A stretch of DNA of 63,037 nucleotides, from assembly GCA_964648365.1 (NCBI GenBank), contig CAZYLK010000008.1:1-63037 (forward strand), written 5' to 3'. The number at the start of each line of letters is the position of its first letter. The stretch's first letter is position 1. Under the pieces are notes generated by a model, which worked only from the letters and a program-made list of their open reading frames with translations, had not been told where the DNA came from and ran no database searches. Origin of the DNA: SURF-32 sp964648365 (GTDB lineage Bacteria; Planctomycetota; Phycisphaerae; UBA1845). This document shows positions 58,016 through 63,037 of this stretch, piece by piece. A program made the translations under genes and the position numbers.

Positions 58016-59854
58016 TCACTGCATTTTTTCCAGCTTGGACAGACGCTCCTTAAACGGCGCCGCCGCAGGGGTCGCCTCGCGGCCGGCGATCGCGTTCCGA
58101 TAATTCGCGATCACGTCCTTGAGGTGCTGCCGCTCCCCGAAGAGCACCAGCAGGTACGCCGTGCCGGCGTACTCGGCGACCACGGTCCAGTTTCGGCCGA
58201 GTTTGCCGTGGGACCGCTGAAAGATCTGCCCAGCCGAGCGTGCCAGTCCCAGCCCGGCCGTCCTGGCCTGCTCAGCCAGGGCGCGGCGGGCCTCCGCCGT
58301 CGCGTCGGATGCGCCGAGGGCAGGAGCGGCCGACGCCAGCAACTCCGCATTGGCCGTTTCGTGCTGGTACTGCTGGTAGTGCTGCCAGGCCGCAGCCGTT
58401 TCCGCGGCGGCCTGCTCCGTGGCGATGTGTGCGCCGATCCACGAATCGTCCTTGACGATCGAGACGGATGACACCGCTTCCGCCTCGGTAGTGACACTTC
58501 GAGATGCCTCCGCCGCGTCGCGGACGGCGGCATCGGCCGAGGACTCGGCCGTACGGTAAGCGCCCGCGGCCTGTGTGAACTTGCGGATCGCCTCGCCTTC
58601 GATGCGACCCGCCTCGTCCGAGGCGCGGATCAGCTCCTCAATCGCAGCGGTACCGGCAGCCCGGTCGGACTGAATCGAACTTGCGGCCGTCGTCTGCTGT
58701 TGTTGATAAGTCGCCAGAATGCCTTTGAGGCGGCCGATTCGCTCCTGGTAGCGCGACACGGCCTCATCGGCTGACGCGACAGCGGCCGCAACCCGTTCGC
58801 GTTCGGCGCGATAGTGCGAAAGACCGGGCGCAGCGGTCAGATTCTCGCTGCGGCCATTCTCCTGATAAGCGCCGCGGAGATAGTCGCCGGACGCATCAAT
58901 CGTCGCGTTGGGCAACGTTCCGTGATTGATCGCGTGAATGCGGCTCAGCGCCCGGCGGTACGTCTCGGCCGCGGCGGAATAGTCACGATCGTACATCGCG
59001 TAGCCGTCCTGGCGGGACAGATCCATGCCTTTGCGTGACATCTCCTCCATCCGGGCACGGGCCGCATCCGCCTCAGCCGTCGCGGCTGCCAGCTCGCCTT
59101 CGAGCCGCGCGATGTTCGTCTCCAGCCCTGCGAGTTCCCGCTTGACTTCACCGGCCGCGGCCTGGTGCGTCGCGAGCTGGGACTCCATCGAGGTCAGTTC
59201 CTCGTTGATCCCGCTGTTGGACACCAGCGTCGTCCGCGGCTGCACGGCTGCGACCGCGGCCGCGGCGGCAGCCACGCGATCCCGCGCGGCGAGCGCTTCG
59301 ACGCGTGCGGCCGCGGACTTCCGCGCCAGTGACTGGCCCTGGAAATAGAGAATGGCGCCCTTGAGACGATTGGCGGGCGCATGCTCCGGCGCCAGCGAGA
59401 TCGCCGCGCTCACGGCGGTCAGTGCGTCGGCCAGGAGCCGGTCGTTTTCCGCTACGAGCGCCGCTAGACTGCCGGCGCCGTCACGGAGTTGTTTGTCGAT
59501 GGGACCGGTGGGTCGGCGGCTGCGGTCCAGGCCGAAGGCATCGACCGTGGCATCCACCTCGTCCTGATAAAGCGTCGCGAATGCTTCGTCCCGCGCTTTC
59601 TCGACCGCCTGCTCCGCGCCGGTGGCAGCACCCGCGGTCAGGCTGGCGACACGCTCCACGCCAGCGTTGTAGAGCGACAACAGGCGCCGCGCCTCCTCAA
59701 CCTTGCGCGAGGCTTCCTCGTGATTGGTGCGGGCGGAATTCTGGAGCGCGGGAGCGAACAGATACCCCGCCCCGCCCACGACCAGACAGACCACCAACGC
59801 GAAACCGGCAACTCCTTGGTTCTTCACGGGCTGCTCCGAAAACTCCCCCGGCAA
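58016..59854 (-). CDS. Membrane-anchored coiled-coil protein of unknown function
   Basis: 612 residues. One N-terminal membrane helix (GVAGFALVVCLVVGGAGYLFAPAL, about 15-38) is followed by an Ala/Glu/Arg-rich, almost entirely helical protein. There are long heptad segments (about 45-75, 170-275, 345-450) and a Tyr-rich C-terminal part (VVAEYAGTAYLLVLFGERQHLKDVIANYRNAI). It may be a periplasmic or cytosolic scaffold with TPR-like pieces. No family is recognised. Confidence 0.7.
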   Translation of the reverse strand: MPGEFSEQPVKNQGVAGFALVVCLVVGGAGYLFAPALQNSARTNHEEASRKVEEARRLLSLYNAGVERVASLTAGAATGAEQAVEKARDEAFATLYQDEVDATVDAFGLDRSRRPTGPIDKQLRDGAGSLAALVAENDRLLADALTAVSAAISLAPEHAPANRLKGAILYFQGQSLARKSAAARVEALAARDRVAAAAAAVAAVQPRTTLVSNSGINEELTSMESQLATHQAAAGEVKRELAGLETNIARLEGELAAATAEADAARARMEEMSRKGMDLSRQDGYAMYDRDYSAAAETYRRALSRIHAINHGTLPNATIDASGDYLRGAYQENGRSENLTAAPGLSHYRAERERVAAAVASADEAVSRYQERIGRLKGILATYQQQQTTAASSIQSDRAAGTAAIEELIRASDEAGRIEGEAIRKFTQAAGAYRTAESSADAAVRDAAEASRSVTTEAEAVSSVSIVKDDSWIGAHIATEQAAAETAAAWQHYQQYQHETANAELLASAAPALGASDATAEARRALAEQARTAGLGLARSAGQIFQRSHGKLGRNWTVVAEYAGTAYLLVLFGERQHLKDVIANYRNAIAGREATPAAAPFKERLSKLEKMQ

Positions 59855-59975
59855 GCGATTTACCGCGACCGGGCGTACCGCGGCCGGTCGGAAGCCGGGA
59901 GTCTAGAACCTCACCCCCCGGACGTCCAGCCCCGATTTCAGGTTGGCACGACCGCAGGCGGACGCGCGGGTGGGG

Positions 59976-60785
59976 TCAGCAACTGGTGTCTGCTGCCGCG
60001 CCGCACTCCACCACCTCGACCGTGTGGTCGCCCTCGCCGACCGGGCAGAACTTCGCCTTGGCCTTGCCGCGACCGTTGGTTCCGGCGCGGCGTTCGACGT
60101 CTCCGTCCAGGCGGAAGGTGACGGCGCTGTCGGGCGGCCCCTTCTTGAGCTTGGCGACGATCCGCAGGCCGCAGCCGGCGCGAACGCACTTGGCCTTGAC
60201 CTTCGCCTTACCGGGACATTCCTCGCCCGCGGTGAATACCAGATCGTCCGCGACGAAGATCGGAGGGCTGGCGCGACCGCGCTCCTCCAGCACGGCCCGG
60301 GCGATGCCCGCGCCCTGAACGCTGAGTTGCATCCACGTCTCCGCCGCGACCTCGTCGCTGGCGATCAGATTGCCCCCCGCGTCATAGGCATCCAGCGCGA
60401 ACAAGCCCTCGCTCAGCGCGCCGGCGACCCAGATCGACACCTCGAAGGCGGGCGGATCGAAGTTCATGATCGACGGATCGGTCGCCACGCCGCCGCCGGG
60501 ATAGGGCGCGGTGCGGTGGAACGCGAGGAAGTTCTTGCCGCTGTGCGGCTGGATGTTGAAGTTCCCACACGTGTCGAGGATGGCGGGCCCATCCAGCGGG
60601 CTGCGACCCTCGAAGGTCACGCCGAGTTCGGCATACCGATCGCGCAGGGGCAGCGTCTGGATGAAGGCGCACGGCTCGACACGGTCATCGAAGTTGATCT
60701 CGACCGGTTGCGCCCGAAGCGCGGACGGCGCCCCTGCCAGCGCGACGAGAAGAACGGTCCAACGGTGCGACGTGCGTAGGCTCAT
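59976..60785 (-). CDS. Secreted protein with Cys-containing C-terminal domain
   Basis: 269 residues from the ATG at 60785; an ATG two codons earlier is possible. A signal peptide ends about SALRAQ (residue 26). A first domain of about 165 residues starts VEINFDDRVEPC and resembles the beta-sandwich seen in PEP-CTERM-type secreted proteins (VTFEG...FLAFHRTAPYPGGG...FEVSIWVAG). The last 80 residues begin CPGKAKVKAKCVRAGCGL, contain NGRGKAKAKF and DHTVEVVEC, and end in Cys: the domain shared with the three propellers. The function is unknown. Confidence 0.7.
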   Translation of the reverse strand: MSLRTSHRWTVLLVALAGAPSALRAQPVEINFDDRVEPCAFIQTLPLRDRYAELGVTFEGRSPLDGPAILDTCGNFNIQPHSGKNFLAFHRTAPYPGGGVATDPSIMNFDPPAFEVSIWVAGALSEGLFALDAYDAGGNLIASDEVAAETWMQLSVQGAGIARAVLEERGRASPPIFVADDLVFTAGEECPGKAKVKAKCVRAGCGLRIVAKLKKGPPDSAVTFRLDGDVERRAGTNGRGKAKAKFCPVGEGDHTVEVVECGAAADTSC

Positions 60786-60932
60786 GCTCAACTCCCCAAC
60801 TTGGCGCAGAACTCATCTGAATCCAGGCTCGCGAACCCATTCTAGAGAATTCGGCAGTCGATTTGAAGCCGACGCATCGGGATTCGCCCGCGGCTTGACC
60901 CCGCACGGCCCCCCTCTGACCATGCAGCGACC

Positions 60933-62135
60933 ATGAGGATATGTCATGTCATCACGCGGCTGATCATCGGCGGAGCGCAGGAAAACACCGTGCTCACCTG
61001 CCGCGGGCTGGTTGAGCGGAACCATGATGTCCTCCTGGCGGCCGGGGCTGAGACCGGGCCGGAAGGCTCGCTGTGGCCGCAGGCCCACGCTTCCGGGGCC
61101 GAACTGGTCCAACTCGAGCACATGCAACGGGCGGTGGAGCTATCCGAGGACCGGAAAGCCGTCGGTGAACTGGTGGAGCTGTTCCGCGACTGGGCGCCGG
61201 ACGTTGTGCATACGCACAGCAGCAAGGCGGGGATCATCGGTCGCAAGGCCGCCGCCCGCGCCGGGGTGCCGATCGTCGTTCACACCATCCACGGCATGAG
61301 CTTCAACCGAACTCAGCCGGCGCCGGTGCGGTGGCTCTACCGTGCCCTGGAGAAGGTGGCGGCGCGGCGCACGCACCGGATCGTCTGTGTCGCCGACGCG
61401 ATGACCAACCAGGCGCTGGCCGCGCGCCTGGCGCCGAAGGACCGCTTCGTCACCATCCGGTCGGGCATGGATACCGACCAGTTCCGCCCCGACCCGCACA
61501 TGCGCGCCCAGGTACGAACCGGCTGGGGCGTGGGCGAATCCGGGCTTGTCATCGGCACGGTCGCACGGCTCTTCGACAACAAGGGTTACGACGAGATCAT
61601 CCAGGCGATGCCTGCGATCGTGCGGGCGGCGCCAAGGGCGAAGTTCATCTGGATCGGCCACGGCCCCCACCGCGAGCGGTACGCGAAGCGGCTTGACAAG
61701 CTGGGCTTGCGCGACCGGGTGACGTTCGTGGGCCTGGTGCCGCCGGACGAGGTGGCCCGGTTGATCAACAGCTTCGACATCCTGTTGCACGCATCCCGCT
61801 GGGAGGGCTTGCCGCGCGCGGTAGTGCAGGCGCTGCTCACGGAGGTGCCGGTCGTCAGCTTCGACAACGACGGCGCCTCTGAGGTCGTGATCAACGACGA
61901 AACGGGGGTCTGCGTTCCCTACGGCGACGTCGCGCGGCTGGCGGAGGGAGTCGCCCTGCTGGCGTCGGACCCCAAGCGGCGGGCGGAACTCGGTCGAAAC
62001 GGCCGTGAGCGATGCCTGAGCGACTTCGACTGGCGGACGATGGTGGATCGGCTGGATGCGCTCTACGCGAAGTTGGCGGTCGAGCGCGGGCTGGCGGAAC
62101 CAGTCGATGACGAGTGCGAGGAACCGGAGGAATAG
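60933..62135 (+). CDS. GT4 family glycosyltransferase
   Basis: 400 residues of GT-B fold. The start MRICHVITRLIIGGAQENTV carries the acceptor-side Gly-Gly loop. Other motifs are HTHSSKAGIIGRKAAARAG, the donor-site region GTVARLFDNKGYDEIIQA, and LLHASRWEGLPRAVVQALLTEVPVV. In the usual E-x7-E motif the second Glu is Gln here (EGLPRAVVQ), a variant seen in some GT4 enzymes. It probably transfers a hexose to a lipid-linked or capsular glycan. The stop codon lies within the last bases of the opposite-strand tRNA gene. Confidence 0.88.
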   Translation: MRICHVITRLIIGGAQENTVLTCRGLVERNHDVLLAAGAETGPEGSLWPQAHASGAELVQLEHMQRAVELSEDRKAVGELVELFRDWAPDVVHTHSSKAGIIGRKAAARAGVPIVVHTIHGMSFNRTQPAPVRWLYRALEKVAARRTHRIVCVADAMTNQALAARLAPKDRFVTIRSGMDTDQFRPDPHMRAQVRTGWGVGESGLVIGTVARLFDNKGYDEIIQAMPAIVRAAPRAKFIWIGHGPHRERYAKRLDKLGLRDRVTFVGLVPPDEVARLINSFDILLHASRWEGLPRAVVQALLTEVPVVSFDNDGASEVVINDETGVCVPYGDVARLAEGVALLASDPKRRAELGRNGRERCLSDFDWRTMVDRLDALYAKLAVERGLAEPVDDECEEPEE

Positions 62136-62205
62136 CCGACGGAGGGATTCGAACCCTCAACCCCGGCTTTACGAAAGCCGTGCTCTACCGTTGAGCTACG
62201 TCGGC
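62134..62205 (-). tRNA. tRNA-Thr (anticodon CGT)
   Basis: A complete 72-base cloverleaf: acceptor GCCGACG/CGTCGGC, D stem GCTC/GAGC, anticodon stem CGGCT/AGCCG with the loop TTCGTAA (anticodon CGT, reads ACG), T arm GAGGG-TTCGAAT-CCCTC and discriminator T. CCA is not encoded. The 3' end overlaps the glycosyltransferase stop codon by two bases on the other strand. Confidence 0.95.
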
Positions 62206-62424
62206 GGGCTGTCACGTCCGGGAGATATTCCAGCCTGGCGCGGAGACTGTCAACGGGACACGCTCGCGCCCCGCCGCACACCGATCCCCGGCACATGCCC
62301 GGATCCGCCAGGCTCCGGCCTGCCCTCCGACGGAGGCAGGCTGTGCTTCGTGCAGACGGGAGGCAGACCCGCGAGCCTGCGTATGGCAGCGGGCGCTCAA
62401 CTTTTCGCCATAGGGCGTGCGGGC
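62206..62424. other. Intergenic region with a partial palindromic repeat
   Basis: No gene seen. GCCAGGCTCCGGCCTGCC (62307-62324) is a degenerate member of the dispersed palindrome family, followed by GGAGGCAGGCTGTG. Confidence 0.4.
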
Positions 62425-62826
62425 TCAGTCTTCCAGCAGGCGATTCGCCTCGCCGATGAGCTTGTCCATCCGGAAGGGCTTGTTGATGTAGGCATCCACG
62501 CCGAGGCTCTCGGCCCAGGTCTGGTGCCGGCGGCCCTGGTTGCCGGTGATCATGATGATCCGCGGCCGGTCGCCCTTTTTCTTGCCCTTGCGCAGCGCCT
62601 CGAGCACCAGAAACCCGCTGCGTTTCGGCAGCATGGCATCCAGGATGATCAGGTCCGGATCGAGCTTGCCCGCCTCGTCAATGGCGGAATCGCCATCGCC
62701 GACGGTGACCACCTCCGCGCCCGCGTCGCCCAGCACGGCCTTGATCGCCGCGATGATGTCCGGATCGTCATCGACAACGAGAATCGTTTTTCCGTCTATG
62801 GCAGTCGTCAAGGTGCAAGCTCCCAA
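62425..62826 (-). CDS. Single-domain response regulator (receiver only)
   Basis: 133 residues consisting of one receiver domain: the acidic pocket VVDDDPD (about 17-23), the phosphoacceptor Asp in LIILDAMLP (about 61), Thr in IIMITGN (about 94) and Lys in INKPF (about 115). There is no output domain, so it would act by protein-protein contact like CheY or Spo0F. No histidine kinase is adjacent; the orphan hybrid kinase is 39 kb away. The ATG at 62826 is uncertain, and a start six codons later (TTG) is possible. Confidence 0.9.
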   Translation of the reverse strand: MGACTLTTAIDGKTILVVDDDPDIIAAIKAVLGDAGAEVVTVGDGDSAIDEAGKLDPDLIILDAMLPKRSGFLVLEALRKGKKKGDRPRIIMITGNQGRRHQTWAESLGVDAYINKPFRMDKLIGEANRLLED

Positions 62827-63037
62827 CGGCGCAGCGGCCCGCGGCTGCGAGCCGGCCGTCAGGAATCATATCTGGCCGGCGCCGGCCGTTCAACATGGGT
62901 TGGCCCGGTCGATCCGTCGCGGCCAGTCGCGGCTACGTGGCAGGATCGGCGGGTGGCACGTAGCGCGAGTTGGCACGCCGCACGGGTGGCACGCAACGCC
63001 GTTCACTATGCGGCTGTCTTTTCTTCACGAATCGCCT
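62827..63037. other. Right-hand edge without a gene
   Basis: No coding sequence is convincing. From about 62935 to 63000 the motif GTGGCACG/TTGGCACG recurs three or four times, resembling fragments of the GTGGCAC palindrome family. Confidence 0.4.

Overview
This is a GC-rich stretch of bacterial chromosome that most likely comes from a member of the Planctomycetota, possibly Phycisphaerae-like; the class is an inference. The signs are secreted proteins ending in dockerin/EF-hand-like repeats, membrane proteins starting with a CPxCxYxLRG zinc ribbon, a LexA, an unusual large sigma factor, many secreted beta-propellers, and a heavy load of short dispersed repeats. I found no rRNA, CRISPR array, prophage or insertion sequence. 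There is one tRNA, and the only gene cut by the window edge is nrdR at the left.

Layout. 1-3.7 kb: nrdR (partial, minus), an RNase Z-like hydrolase, a MazG-like pyrophosphohydrolase and an M32 carboxypeptidase. 4-10 kb: a comF-like gene, then an RND efflux adaptor and pump. 10.8-12.7 kb: an overlapping AAA ATPase and DUF4276 pair that looks like a two-gene defence module, joined at a G8 tract. 12.8-15.4 kb: NfeD-like protein, flotillin and a zinc-ribbon membrane protein in one operon. 15.5-21 kb: planctomycete-type membrane and secreted proteins of unknown function, with gene remnants. 21-25 kb: a hybrid sensor kinase and an MddA-like methyltransferase. 25-30 kb: an amidohydrolase and a SNF2 helicase, both flanked by simple repeats. 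30-33.4 kb: lexA and a divergent ABC ATPase-GNAT fusion, each with a recognisable promoter.

33.5-37.4 kb: a WD40 protein and a phosphohexomutase with a Cys-rich N-terminal extension. 37.4-40.7 kb: an operon of aroDE, aroK, an AMMECR1 protein and a VOC protein (minus). 41-42.8 kb: NAD synthase carrying two palindromic repeats inside its reading frame. 42.9-47.4 kb: a secreted endonuclease-type protein, a serine hydrolase and a PQQ-like propeller protein. 48-52.2 kb: FG-GAP and Kelch propellers, a secreted protein and an FG-GAP remnant. 52.3-55.8 kb: neuA-neuB-neuC for a nonulosonic (sialic/legionaminic-type) acid. 56-63 kb: the sigma factor, a coiled-coil membrane protein, a secreted protein, a GT4 glycosyltransferase, tRNA-Thr(CGT) and a single-domain response regulator.

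Three themes stand out. First, four otherwise unrelated secreted proteins end in the same Cys-containing C-terminal domain. Second, dispersed repeats have entered coding sequence: palindromes lie in frame in nadE and neuC, and an 8-bp repeat forms the ends of the efflux adaptor, NeuB and NeuC. Third, good TTGACN-17-TANNNT promoters with palindromes or direct repeats in the spacer or start region precede nrdR, lexA, the ATPase-GNAT gene and the sigma gene. All assignments were made by eye from translated sequence; no database search was possible.
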